Assembly: GCA_963693365.1 (NCBI GenBank)
Contig: CAVNZM010000005.1
Location: forward strand, 248,001 to 312,000
Source: Amoebidium appalachense
Lineage: Eukaryota > Ichthyosporea
Length of the DNA: 64,000 bases
Direction of reading: 5' to 3'
A program made the translations under genes and the position numbers. Positions 49,591 to 58,076 of the stretch are shown in pieces. The stretch's first letter is position 1, and each line of letters starts with the position of its first letter. Under the pieces are notes generated by a model. It did no database searches. It saw only the letters and a list, made by a program, of their open reading frames with translations, and was not told the DNA's origin.

Positions 49591-50574
49591 TCACTGTTGC
49601 CTGTGGCGTAGATTATTTACCCTTCTTCTTGCCGCTGGTTTCTTGTCGTCCTTCTTCTTCTTGGTGTCCTTCTTCTTGGTGTCCTTCTTCTTGGTGTCCT
49701 TCTTCTTGGTGTCCTTCTTCTTGGTGTCCTTCTTCTTGGTGTCCTCCTTCTTCTTGGTGTCCTTCTTCTTGCCGTCCTTCTTCTTCGTACCCTTCTTCTT
49801 GGTGTCCTTCTTCTTCTTATCCTCCTCGGTGGTACCGGTGGTGTAGTCCAGTGCAAGCTGTGCCAGTCTCACAGTGTCCGGTTGAAAACCAAGGGCCCGG
49901 CCAACAGTCGGTAGGGCTGCCCTAACCAACGGAAGGGCTGCTCGGACGTGTGGGTGCTGTGTGTGGTGTGGTAGGTCCCCCGACTTGTAGCCGTCATGAC
50001 GCGTAGCCGGACTTGGTTTTGCAGAGGGGCCTGCAGGGGGAGGCTTTCTCCCGGACCTACGGCCACCCGAAGGGTCGTGCTCTATAGCTAGAGGGGTGGA
50101 GGAGGCCGGTGGAGTCGACTTGTGCTGCTGCACGTAGTACTCCAGCAAGTGCTTTCCGACGTTTTTCACCTCGGTGATAAGGCCCTGGTCACCCAACACA
50201 GCTTCCTGCAGGCTGCCCCCTCCGACCACACTAGCCAGCCTCTCCCCACCCGCTGAAAGTGCTTCAACGCCACGTTTCAACACCGATTTCATATAGGGTG
50301 TCAAGGCCGGGTTGTCAAACACTGAGTTTTGCTCGTACATCCGTCTCTCATACTCCTCCAGGCTCTCACCGTGCATCCGTTTGAGTGGCCCCAGCAACGC
50401 GTTCATACCGGAGGAACCCTTGTCGGTACGGGTCACCGGTACGGGCTCATAGGTCCCCTCATCGGGTGGGGTAGCAGACGTGGGACCCTCGAGTCCCCCT
50501 TGCAGAGTGGTTGACGGTGCAGCCGGGCTCGTGGGGGGTCTCCAGAGTGCAGGTGTCGTCCCTCCCCCCTTCAT
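49591..50574 (-). CDS. Structural/core candidate with lysine-rich repeat tail, 327 aa
   Basis: The N-terminal part (MKGGGTTPALWRPP) is Pro/Thr-rich. A middle segment has helical, charged sequence (EEYERRMYEQNSVF, MKSVLKRGVEAL, LLEYYVQQHKS). The C-terminal 75 residues are tandem KKDTK units, about ten copies with variations (KKGTK, KKDGK, KKEDT), ending in AARRRVNNLRHRQQ. Such a tail should bind nucleic acid strongly and resembles in nature the basic tails of virion core or histone-like proteins. No homolog can be named. It sits between the proline-rich repeat gene and the small genes in the structural block. The start is the only good ATG after the AT-rich spacer 50575-50689. Confidence 0.65.
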   Translation of the reverse strand: MKGGGTTPALWRPPTSPAAPSTTLQGGLEGPTSATPPDEGTYEPVPVTRTDKGSSGMNALLGPLKRMHGESLEEYERRMYEQNSVFDNPALTPYMKSVLKRGVEALSAGGERLASVVGGGSLQEAVLGDQGLITEVKNVGKHLLEYYVQQHKSTPPASSTPLAIEHDPSGGRRSGRKPPPAGPSAKPSPATRHDGYKSGDLPHHTQHPHVRAALPLVRAALPTVGRALGFQPDTVRLAQLALDYTTGTTEEDKKKKDTKKKGTKKKDGKKKDTKKKEDTKKKDTKKKDTKKKDTKKKDTKKKDTKKKKDDKKPAARRRVNNLRHRQQ

Positions 50575-50689
50575 GGCGACCGACTTTTTAGTCGTTGGGT
50601 AGTAGGTGGCAGATTTAAATTTTTTTTATTAATTTCGGGTATCCGGTCTATAATATCATGTACCGCGTCATCCCCGACCTCCTGTTATT

Positions 50690-52336
50690 TTATCCCCCCT
50701 CCGTTTTTTGCCTAACTCTGCCCCCCCGTCGCGCCTCTCTCGCTCTTTTCTCGCTTCCCACCCAACTCAAATTTCGTTCCGGTTTCGCCCGGCAGTATTG
50801 ATATTTTATACACACTGTTTGTTGCCACGACAGGCAGCAAGGGGAGGGGTGAACCGTCGGAGTCTCGGTTAGGAATGCCAGTGGTGGTGGTGCACTTAGA
50901 ACACGGCCAAACTCCCTCCCGGCAGCCCTTGCAGCCCTCGCCTGGTTGCCCTTGTCCCCGAGACCCCAGAGGATCCACTTGACAAGAGCGAGGCCACCTA
51001 TCTGTGCCACCCTCCACCAATTCGGGTGGTTCAACATGAGCCACCTCTCCAGCTCCGAGAGGGGGGTCCAAAAGGAGTCGTCCTCAATAGTGGCAACGGC
51101 AGCAGTGGTGGCTTCGGCTAGCTGAGTCTCGGTCGGTGTTGCAGAAGTTGCCGTGCTGGTTGGTGCCATGGCAGGCAGGTGGGGTGCTGCAGGGGTCGTG
51201 GGCAGTGGGCCGGGGTGCCAGTTGGGGGGTGGGTACGGGAGGGGTGGCCCGTCGGGCTTGGCAGGCAGGTGGGGTGCTGCAGGGGTCGTGGGCAGTGGGC
51301 CGGGGTGCCAGTTGGGGGGTGGGTACGGGAGGGGTGGCCCGTCGGGCTTGGCAGGCAGGTGGGGTGCTGCAGGGGTCGTGGGCAGTGGGCCGGGGTGCCA
51401 GTTGGGGGGTGGGTACGGGAGGGGTGGCCCGTCGGGCTTGGCAGGCAGGTGGGGTGCTGCAGGGGTCGTGGGCAGTGGGCCGGGGTGCCAGTTGGGGGGT
51501 GGGTACGGGAGGGGTGGCCCGTCGGGCTTGGCAGGCAGGTGGGGAGCAGCTGCAGGGGTCGTGGGCAGTGGGCCGGGGTGCCAGTTGGGGGGTGGGTACG
51601 GGAGGGGTGGCCCGTCGGGCTTGGCAGGCAGGTGGGGTGCTGCAGGGGTCGTGGGCAGTGGGCCGGGGTGCCAGTTGGGGGGTGGGTACGGGAGGGGTGT
51701 ACGGGTGGGTTTGGGTCCCTTCTGCCCTAGGAAACCCGACGGTCGGGGAGTCGTGGTCGAGCCGCCCGTGTGGGGTGTCAGCGGTCCCTTGGAGACACGG
51801 GCAGGGGGACGTATGGCAGACGTTGGCCGTGGTGGTGGTGGTCCAGGGTGCCAGCCCGGGGGTGGGTAGGGTATGGGAGGGTCAGCTGACTTGGTTGGGT
51901 GGTCGGACGGGGTGGGGGAGGGGAGGGGTGCCAGTGGGGTCACGTCAGGTACGGGGGGAGGGGGTGGTCGGGGTCTGGTCCACACGTACGAGCTACCGTA
52001 CTTGTCCTTGAGGTGGGAGTAGTAGTCCATGTAGTCTAGGTCCACCTTAACCACCTCCGGCGGATGCCCACCCCACAAAGACCCATGGTCAGGGTCCATG
52101 TACTTGAGCCTGAGGAAGGCCTCGGGACCCTCCCTAATGAGCTTACGGTATTCATCCGGGTGCAACCGCTGCTGCAAAGACCCAAACAAACCGACAGGGA
52201 GCTCACGCCACGTTTCCCCGGCGACCTCGTGTGGGTGCTTGTAGCTGACACGGTAATGGCCCACACGTTGTAACCAACCCAAATGCTTGTCCAAGTCATC
52301 AGCGTGCCCATGAGGCTGCTGCACGTTGGGGGACAT
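50690..52336 (-). CDS. Proline-rich repeat protein of the virion block, about 548 aa
   Basis: I start at the ATG at 52336 (MSPNVQQPHGHADDLDKHLG), 34 bases below the previous gene's stop. Residues 1 to about 130 look globular (WRELPVGLFGSLQQRLHPDE, LRLKYMDPDHGSLWGGHPPE). Then follow proline-rich sequence and six near-identical 30-residue repeats (core LPYPPPNWHPGPLPTTPAAP), encoded by a 90-bp DNA repeat at 51171-51700. After these come a Thr/Ala-rich linker, an acidic turn, and a hydrophobic segment (WWRVAQIGGLALVKWILWGL) that may enter a membrane. The last 60 residues are low quality and may be read in the wrong frame, so the true C-terminus is uncertain. Function unknown; virion surface or linker protein is a guess from position. 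Confidence 0.6.
   Translation of the reverse strand: MSPNVQQPHGHADDLDKHLGWLQRVGHYRVSYKHPHEVAGETWRELPVGLFGSLQQRLHPDEYRKLIREGPEAFLRLKYMDPDHGSLWGGHPPEVVKVDLDYMDYYSHLKDKYGSSYVWTRPRPPPPPVPDVTPLAPLPSPTPSDHPTKSADPPIPYPPPGWHPGPPPPRPTSAIRPPARVSKGPLTPHTGGSTTTPRPSGFLGQKGPKPTRTPLPYPPPNWHPGPLPTTPAAPHLPAKPDGPPLPYPPPNWHPGPLPTTPAAAPHLPAKPDGPPLPYPPPNWHPGPLPTTPAAPHLPAKPDGPPLPYPPPNWHPGPLPTTPAAPHLPAKPDGPPLPYPPPNWHPGPLPTTPAAPHLPAKPDGPPLPYPPPNWHPGPLPTTPAAPHLPAMAPTSTATSATPTETQLAEATTAAVATIEDDSFWTPLSELERWLMLNHPNWWRVAQIGGLALVKWILWGLGDKGNQARAARAAGREFGRVLSAPPPLAFLTETPTVHPSPCCLSWQQTVCIKYQYCRAKPERNLSWVGSEKRAREARRGGRVRQKTEGG
51171..51700. repeat. 90-bp tandem repeat, six copies, within a coding region
   Basis: Unit starts at 51171, 51261, 51351, 51441, 51531 and 51624. 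The fifth copy has a 3-base in-frame insertion (GGAGCAGCTGC instead of GGTGCTGC). The copies are almost identical, which points to recent amplification or gene conversion. Both strands stay open through the array, so the opposite-strand frames are shadows. Confidence 0.93.
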
Positions 52337-52370
52337 GGTGGACACGGTATTGTTGTAAAACTGGTGTTTA

Positions 52371-52743
52371 TTATTTGGAGAACCCGGCATACTGTGCCAT
52401 GGGTTGCCTGGTAAAGCTGTTCTGGGGGTCACCACTACGGCCCACCCTCACGGGTGCAAAGTCCAGGTAGTAGGTCTGGTTGTTGAACGGGAGACCCCTG
52501 CTACCCAGACCACTCCTGCCCGGCATGGAGGGTAGGTGGTTGTCGGCGGGCAGGTTGCCGAAAGTCGGCAGCTCACGGAACGGCACACCGTACACCCCGG
52601 CCTGGAAGGTGCCGTCCGTGTGAGGTACACGGTAGGGGGCAACATAGGCTGCCTCGTACTCGGCCTGTGGAGCCACCTTGTAGGTACACGGCTGCCTGGG
52701 TTGGTGTAGGTGCCCACGGTACAACGGCAGTGTCGGTAACATG
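52371..52743 (-). CDS. Small structural-block protein, about 123 aa
   Basis: The frame contains a convincing Tyr/Pro/Ala-rich stretch (CTYKVAPQAEYEAAYVAPYR), then FQAGVYGVPFRELPTFGNLP and a C-terminus ending QPMAQYAGFSK. I choose the ATG at 52743 (MLPTLPLYRGHLHQP). A minus-strand TATA box (TATATAAAA, about 52808-52816) lies about 65-75 bases upstream. A second ATG at 52788 belongs to a different frame, created by a duplicated 45-base segment over the start (52700-52790). The stop codon overlaps AATAAA (AAATAATAAA). Family not recognised. Confidence 0.6.
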
Positions 52744-52836
52744 GCTAGGTGTAGGTGCCCACGGTACAATAGCAGTGTCGGTAGCCATGTTTGCCGTGTG
52801 TGCTTGTTTTTATATAGCCAGACACAATTTAGCACT

Positions 52837-54581
52837 CTAGGCCTCCACCGTCACCTCACGGGCACCAGACAGCACAAGCACGTTTTCATGGTGCACAAAC
52901 GTGTCAAGGGTCAGGTCGTCGTACTCGTTGGCTCTGGAGGTACCGCTGGTGAACTTCTCCGTGTTGAGGTGCAGCAGAATGGGGGTAGCATCGGAGCTGG
53001 TGTCGAGGCCAGAGTACAGGTCACGGTCCCTCTCCAGGTCAAGGGCAATCATGAACTGTTTATCCGGCCAGGCAGTGCTGTTGTACATGCAGTCGGCCGT
53101 GACGTCACCCAAGAAGTACAGGGCCTTGGCCAACTCCGCCCATGCCTCGGCACAGTTGTTCGAGGACACTCGAATCTCGTCGAGGGGCTTCTGGTAGGGT
53201 CCTATCTTGATCTGGTAGCTGGTGATGTTACTACGCTTGGACCTGAACGTCTCGCTGTTTGCTTGGGCCCAGTCGTTGCCACTCCTCACCAGGGACAGCA
53301 GGGACTTGACGTTCCGCCCCCGGAACGAAATGTGCAGGTCGGCAGGACTGCCCCCCTTGACGTAGCTCTGGAAATGGGTGAACGTGCTGTATGGAATATA
53401 CACGTTCTTCTCCATCAGAGCCTTCTCAAAGCCGGCCGTGTACACGGCGTTCCACTCAATAATTTCACAGTGGAAGACGGGGTTGATAATCTCGTAGGAC
53501 ACGTCCTTCACCCATTCTGCGTTCTCGGTGGGCACGTACAGCACCTGGTTGGCCTCCCCCAGCGACAGCTCGATCTGTACCTCCCCCATGTATGACAGGG
53601 GCAGGTACCTGCCGGAACGCATGAGGCCGAGCTTGAGCTGATGAATGTAGGTGAACCCGTCAGTGGCATCGATCTGGGCCTGAACGTTGACCTGCTGGGG
53701 TGGCCACTTGGCCACCTTCTTGGTGTAGTCGAGGTACTTGCCGTCTGTAATGCGGTCCTTGCCGGGTACACTGTCGGCCTCGGCGGGTGTGGGTATCAAG
53801 GTGTCATTGGCAAGGGGGGCTACGTCCTTGAGCTTTTCAATGCCAAACAGCCTCTTGAGCGGGTCGGGGTTGAAGAGAGCGTATTTACTATCGACAGCCG
53901 TATTCCACTTGTCTGCGTACTCCCAGTCGTCGTCCTGGGGCCCGTAGCTGCCATGCATGCGGCCGGCAGGGCAGTTGCCGTAGTCGGCCGACGACAGGAA
54001 GCGTTCAAGGTTGATCATGAGGTGGTTGTACCCAGAAATGTCCTCCACGGTAGTGCCGTTGATGGACACGCGGGCACGGTCAAAGGGGGCAGCCGAGGAG
54101 CACAGGTGACCACCCATCATAGCCACTGCGGCATACCCTCCAGGTTACGGACCTTGAGAGGGAAAATGTCCTTACTGGCAACAGCCGCCGGATTGAGGGT
54201 GTCAGAATCAGCCGTCCCGGTCTGGGGCACTGTGGTACCCTCAAAGCCGACAGTGTCCTGGTTGTTGCTGATGGGGTGGTCGAGCTGGTCAGGGAGGGGA
54301 ACTTCCGCAGTCTCTCCACCTTGACACCCACGTTCTCGGGGGCGTTGGGGACGTTGGCCTTGAACTGGAACGTCATGTAGCTGTTGAGACAGTCCAGGAA
54401 GCCCACAGCAGGCAGGGAGAACCGAATCACACGCTGCCCCTTGGAGCTGTACGTCGGGGTAGGTCTTGACGGTCGATAGGCGGTTAATGTGGCTGAGCTC
54501 GACAGGTGAGTAGGTGCCGGCGTCCGTCAGCTTGTGGTAGGCCAGGTTGAGGGGCACGGAGGCGTCGTAGGGGGCTGCCAT
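52837..54581 (-). CDS. Double jelly-roll major capsid protein (hexon-like), frame-shifted
   Basis: The longest intact part (52837 to about 54120) reads like a Polinton/adintovirus hexon: VSINGTTVEDISGYNHLMIN, FLSSADYGNCPAGR, YLPLSYMGEVQIELSLGEAN, VYIPYSTFTHFQS, WPDKQFMIALDLERD. The start is the ATG at 54581 (MAAPYDASVPLNLAYHKLTD). Between the two the coding signal changes frame three times: at about 54444-54456 (one extra base), 54283-54297 (one base missing, in a short C run) and 54105-54140 (one base missing). The protein would form trimeric capsomers of an icosahedral shell. The joined length, about 580 residues, is normal for the family. It follows the packaging ATPase by 12 bases. Confidence 0.82.
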
Positions 54582-54593
54582 GTTGCCGGTGTG

Positions 54594-55337
54594 TTACACA
54601 TGGTCGACATTTTTTTCATTCGTGCCGAGCACCACCTCCTCCTCAAAATTGCGAAACATCCGACCCTCGTTCAGCCGGATAAAAAGAAAGTCGTGCTTGT
54701 CCCGGTAGACCGTGTCCATGAGCTCGAAAAACTGGGGGGTTTCGAGGGTCGGCAAGAACTCGTCCCTCAACACCTTGAGCTCGGTGTTGTTGGTGTTCTT
54801 AAAATAGGCCAAGGCATCGGCCTGGCTACGTAGCTCAAGGGGGATCTTGTTCAATTTCTGCCCCACCATCATCACCGACACACCAATGTGTCGTCGGTTC
54901 TGTGCCATACGTACAAATTCACGGAGGTTGCCGGATTTTCGGAAAATATGGGACATGTCGTCGAACACCAACAACATCCGGTAATTTGGGTTGACCTTCT
55001 TGTGTTGGAGGGACAGTTTGAGAATCTCGGGGAGGAAGGTGACGTCCTGGTGCAGGCGGGCCTTGGGAATTTTCAGGGCCGTGCCGAGGGTGTGCATGCT
55101 CGGGCTGAAAATGTACACACGGTCAAACTGTTTATTGTAGAACTCGCCCTCCCGGGCAATGAGGTTGACGAGCAGGTTGGACTTGCCAGAACCAGGCTGG
55201 CCAATAAGCAAAAAGAAGAACACGTTGTCCATGAGGGGGTAGGGCACGTTCAGTTTGGTGTCACACGTCATCGGAATGTGCTCCACCGACAGTGGTGCCG
55301 GCAAGGGGTTGACGGCTATGGGTGGGGTAGGGTGCAT
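54594..55337 (-). CDS. FtsK/HerA-superfamily genome-packaging ATPase (A32-like), 247 aa
   Basis: Intact. Walker A is IGQPGSGKSNLLVNLI and Walker B is RMLLVFDDMSHIF. A sensor-like region (RMAQNRRHIGVSVMMVGQKL) and a C-terminal part (DFLFIRLNEGRMFRNFEEE) complete the fold typical of Polinton, adintovirus, virophage and poxvirus A32 packaging ATPases, which translocate DNA into preformed capsids. Length matches the family. The start ATG (MHPTPPIAVNPLPAPL) follows the previous stop by 28 bases. It is directly upstream of the major capsid gene, a common pairing. Confidence 0.9.
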   Translation of the reverse strand: MHPTPPIAVNPLPAPLSVEHIPMTCDTKLNVPYPLMDNVFFFLLIGQPGSGKSNLLVNLIAREGEFYNKQFDRVYIFSPSMHTLGTALKIPKARLHQDVTFLPEILKLSLQHKKVNPNYRMLLVFDDMSHIFRKSGNLREFVRMAQNRRHIGVSVMMVGQKLNKIPLELRSQADALAYFKNTNNTELKVLRDEFLPTLETPQFFELMDTVYRDKHDFLFIRLNEGRMFRNFEEEVVLGTNEKNVDHV

Positions 55338-55365
55338 GGTGTCACTCAGTGTAGGGTGGCTAAAA

Positions 55366-55635
55366 TTAATGACGGCAGCTGTCGATCTGCACGTTGTAGA
55401 CGGTAAACTCGTCGAGGCACTTGAAACTGCAGAGGTACATAGGCTCGTCCCCCAGCCACGTCATGGTGCACCCACAGTCAAAGTCACAGCCTGGCCCCTC
55501 CTCCTGCGTGGCACACCGGAACCAGTGCCCACAGAAGTCGCACGCGTGCTGCCACGGCTCGGCATCCGTGTCGGACGCGCTCTTGGACGTTGTGCCGACC
55601 ATGTTGGTTGACCGTGTTTGATAGTGGGCACACAT
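55366..55635 (-). CDS. Small zinc-binding protein, 89 aa
   Basis: I start at the ATG at 55635 (MCAHYQTRSTNMVGTTSKSA). The frame extends further upstream but crosses the divergent gene and loses protein character. The C-terminal half carries HACDFCGHWFRC, CDFDCGCTMTW and YLCSFKCLDEF, enough Cys and His for two zinc sites in a treble-clef or ribbon-like fold. The last segment resembles the CSxxCL ending of MYM/FCS-type fingers. It is the first gene of the minus-strand block. Function unknown; a regulatory or assembly role is possible. Confidence 0.6.
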   Translation of the reverse strand: MCAHYQTRSTNMVGTTSKSASDTDAEPWQHACDFCGHWFRCATQEEGPGCDFDCGCTMTWLGDEPMYLCSFKCLDEFTVYNVQIDSCRH

Positions 55636-55696
55636 TTTTTGGACGTATGTACGCCCAACGTTGGAAAAAAATGTGTCCCTATTGGTAACACCAACA

Positions 55697-56320
55697 ATGT
55701 CAACCGACGAGAACCAAATCGAGCGCATGTCGGACGGTGAGGCCGACCAACCGGTGTCCAACGAAACCACCAACACCGGTATGGGTGTGGACCCCATGGT
55801 GCTGGAAGCCGGCAACGCGGCAAGGGCCAAACGGCAACCCACAGCACGGCAGCTGGAGGCCTTGGAGAAGGGTAGGAGCACAAGGGTGGAACGCATGCGT
55901 AGGAACAAGGACTATATCCGTGAACTTGAGCAGAAGCTGCAGGTGCTGGAGACCCGCCCAGCCGACCCCCCACCCCCAGCAGCAGCACCGGTACTGGTAG
56001 CACCCCCAAAGGCCCCCCGGCCAAAGCAGAAGAAGGCCCCACGAAAGCCCTTGGCACGGGTGACCTATGAAGAGGAGGACAGCTACGAGGAGAGTGACGG
56101 GTATGACAACCCGTACAACCCGTACTATGAGCACTATTACGTGCCCCCACCCCCACCCCCACACCCCATGGGTGCACCGGGCAGCTTCGGGCCTCCACCG
56201 ATACGTCACAGCATGCCCCACACGGGCTACGGCACGTACCACACACAGGCAGCATCACAGCAGCCCCCTCCCCCGCAGCGTAGTTACAGTGACCACATTG
56301 CCAACCTCATCTCGTGGTGA
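55697..56320 (+). CDS. Coiled-coil, proline/tyrosine-rich protein, 207 aa
   Basis: The start is the ATG at 55697 (MSTDENQIERMSDGEADQPV). The frame opens earlier only through a TTG. A charged helix (RQLEALEKGRSTRVERMRRN, then DYIRELEQKLQVLE) predicts a coiled coil of about 45 residues. It is followed by a basic Pro/Lys linker (KAPRPKQKKAPRKP), a Tyr/Pro-rich segment ([20 protein letters not shown]) and the end YSDHIANLISW. This resembles scaffold-type viral proteins in composition only. It diverges from the zinc-protein gene across a 61-base spacer with A-run motifs on both strands. Confidence 0.65.
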   Translation: MSTDENQIERMSDGEADQPVSNETTNTGMGVDPMVLEAGNAARAKRQPTARQLEALEKGRSTRVERMRRNKDYIRELEQKLQVLETRPADPPPPAAAPVLVAPPKAPRPKQKKAPRKPLARVTYEEEDSYEESDGYDNPYNPYYEHYYVPPPPPPHPMGAPGSFGPPPIRHSMPHTGYGTYHTQAASQQPPPPQRSYSDHIANLISW

Positions 56321-56361
56321 AAAATTCACACATACCACTAGTAGCTAGGCTACATGCAGGC

Positions 56362-56655
56362 ATGGCCACCCCGAAGAACATGAAGAATTTGCCGTCGGCA
56401 TACTCGTCACCCTTCACCTTTGACGACTACTTGCAGTTCTACATACGCCACGGCACCGACAAACAGTTTGACCCGGCCGGCAACACGGAAGGGAAGAAGC
56501 CCGAAAACAAAATCGAGAAAAAGTTCCGGCAGTTGAAGAAGAAGGTGCCGGTGGACCGGCAGGAGGAGCTGAGGAAGGTGCTGGAGTACGAGGCCCAGCT
56601 GGATGCCCGCATGCTTGCCCACATACAGAAACAGGAGGGGGAGACCAACATCTAG
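56362..56655 (+). CDS. Small charged helical protein, 97 aa
   Basis: Starts MATPKNMKNLPSAYSSPFTF. It contains FDDYLQFYIRHGTDKQFDPA and a highly charged helix (KIEKKFRQLKKKVPVDRQEE). It lies 41 bases after the coiled-coil gene, with GTGAAAAATTCAC in the spacer. It overlaps the next, opposite gene by four bases so that the two stop codons share CTAG (56652-56655). Family unknown. Confidence 0.6.
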   Translation: MATPKNMKNLPSAYSSPFTFDDYLQFYIRHGTDKQFDPAGNTEGKKPENKIEKKFRQLKKKVPVDRQEELRKVLEYEAQLDARMLAHIQKQEGETNI

Positions 56656-56891
56656 GGGTACGACCGACCCCCACCCCGCCTGAAGGACCTCTGCATGTAG
56701 TTGATGTTGCTGCCGACGTAGGCCACGTTTTGGGCAGCACGACCAATGTTCAACACCGTCTGAAACCTATCCCAGTGCTCGTTGGGGTGGACAATAAGGG
56801 TGTGGTTGCGTGGTGCTGCCGTTCGGTCCGGCCGTGGCGGTCGCCAGTACTCGGAGTCGTTGGTATAGCCCGTGCCTTGTTGAAAATTCAT
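56652..56891 (-). CDS. Small protein, 79 aa
   Basis: Starts MNFQQGTGYTNDSEYWRPPR and ends NINYMQRSFRRGGGRSYP. It has an N-terminal Tyr/Pro/Arg-rich part, a central helix-like stretch (HWDRFQTVLNIGRAAQNVAY) and a basic Gly-rich tail. It is tail to tail with the 97-residue gene. Not recognised. A minor capsid or cement role is possible only by neighbourhood. Confidence 0.55.
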   Translation of the reverse strand: MNFQQGTGYTNDSEYWRPPRPDRTAAPRNHTLIVHPNEHWDRFQTVLNIGRAAQNVAYVGSNINYMQRSFRRGGGRSYP

Positions 56892-56937
56892 GGTGGTAGT
56901 AATGTCTTCATTGAGTGGTGGTGAAAATATGCAACAC

Positions 56938-57996
56938 CTAGCCGAACCGTTGTGGCTTGCTCATGGGTCGGACGACCGTGGACCCTGTGGGTCTGGGAAT
57001 ACGCCTCAGGCACAATAAAAAGGTCACGTCACCTCTCATCCGTACAACGTTGCCGTAGCAGCTCACCAGCCTCACTGTGAGAGAGTTGATGTGCGTGCTG
57101 ACGTCGAGTGGTAGCTCGATGACTGCCCCGTTGTCAAAGAACGGGACGGTGATGTTGGGAAAGGCAGGAATGACGGCCAGCACGTCCTTGCTGGGGTAGG
57201 AGGACTGAAACTTGACGTCGGCGTTGGCTATACTCACGGACGACTCTGAGTTCACACCGTGAAGCTCGAGGAGGAAGTGGGTGGGGAAACACCCAACATT
57301 AGGGGCCGTGGTCTCGTCCCTGCCGGGCTTTGAGCTAACCAGGCTATCCCCCACGTTCATACCGGCTGCAGCAGCCACCACCGGCGAGTCGAACCACATG
57401 AGGTACCTGGTGTCGGGTGCACGGTTTACGAACTTAATCCGACCGGTCTTCTCGTCGTAGCTCAACTCCACTTCCCCGTCGGCAGGTTTGTCGTTGCCAA
57501 GTACGCTCGTAAGGTACCTATCCAGCAGGAACTGCAACCAATACCCCATATACGACCCAAAGACGTTTTCAGTACTCGCCAGGTCTCTGGATAGCTCGTT
57601 GCTGCTCCCACGACCCACAAAGGCACCCGTCGGGCTCACCCCTAACTCCCACAGGGGAATGGTACGCCACACCTTCTTGCCAGGTTCGATTTGCAACTCG
57701 TCGGGTGTGGCTTCAAAGTACAGGCGCTGGATGTCGGTGGGTGAGCCCCACCCCCCTCCCGGGGTCGGGAGCTGGCGGGCCATGTTGACATAGCACTCAT
57801 CACGGGGGTACGGGTAGTAGAAGGTGGTGGGGGTGGTCATGGTGCTCACCCACTTGACCCCCAACGACGTGTTCTGCTGGAACCCTATCGGGGGAGACAG
57901 CATGGCCTTCATTTCCACAGGGGCTGGGTCCTTCTGGCCTTGCACAAAGTCACCGACGTGTTGCATGACTACGAGGTGTGTTGGGGCTTGGTCCAT
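56938..57996 (-). CDS. Candidate capsid-associated structural protein, 352 aa
   Basis: I start at the ATG at 57996 (MDQAPTHLVVMQHVGDFVQG). The frame is open a further 31 codons upstream but that part overlaps the divergent fiber gene. The protein is rich in beta-type sequence. Its C-terminal 80 residues (KDVLAVIPAFPNITVPFFDN, then INSLTVRLVSCYGNVVRMRG and DVTFLLCLRR) have the alternating pattern seen at the ends of Polinton-like minor capsid proteins. That could make it the penton or another vertex or cement protein, but no signature is strong enough to decide. Intact. It shares an upstream region with the fiber gene, with TATAAA at 58021-58026 and ACAAAAATTCAACG beyond it. Confidence 0.55.
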   Translation of the reverse strand: MDQAPTHLVVMQHVGDFVQGQKDPAPVEMKAMLSPPIGFQQNTSLGVKWVSTMTTPTTFYYPYPRDECYVNMARQLPTPGGGWGSPTDIQRLYFEATPDELQIEPGKKVWRTIPLWELGVSPTGAFVGRGSSNELSRDLASTENVFGSYMGYWLQFLLDRYLTSVLGNDKPADGEVELSYDEKTGRIKFVNRAPDTRYLMWFDSPVVAAAAGMNVGDSLVSSKPGRDETTAPNVGCFPTHFLLELHGVNSESSVSIANADVKFQSSYPSKDVLAVIPAFPNITVPFFDNGAVIELPLDVSTHINSLTVRLVSCYGNVVRMRGDVTFLLCLRRIPRPTGSTVVRPMSKPQRFG

Positions 57997-58076
57997 GGTG
58001 GTAGTGGGCACAAATACCGTTATAAACACCGTACAAAAATTCAACGTCATGTAGTAACGTGCACACTTGTGCAACC

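Noticed and set aside
51136-52011. Plus-strand frames of 180-290 codons with perfect protein repeats
   Set aside because: They are antisense shadows of the 90-bp repeat in the minus-strand proline-rich gene, which continues into non-repeat protein-like sequence.
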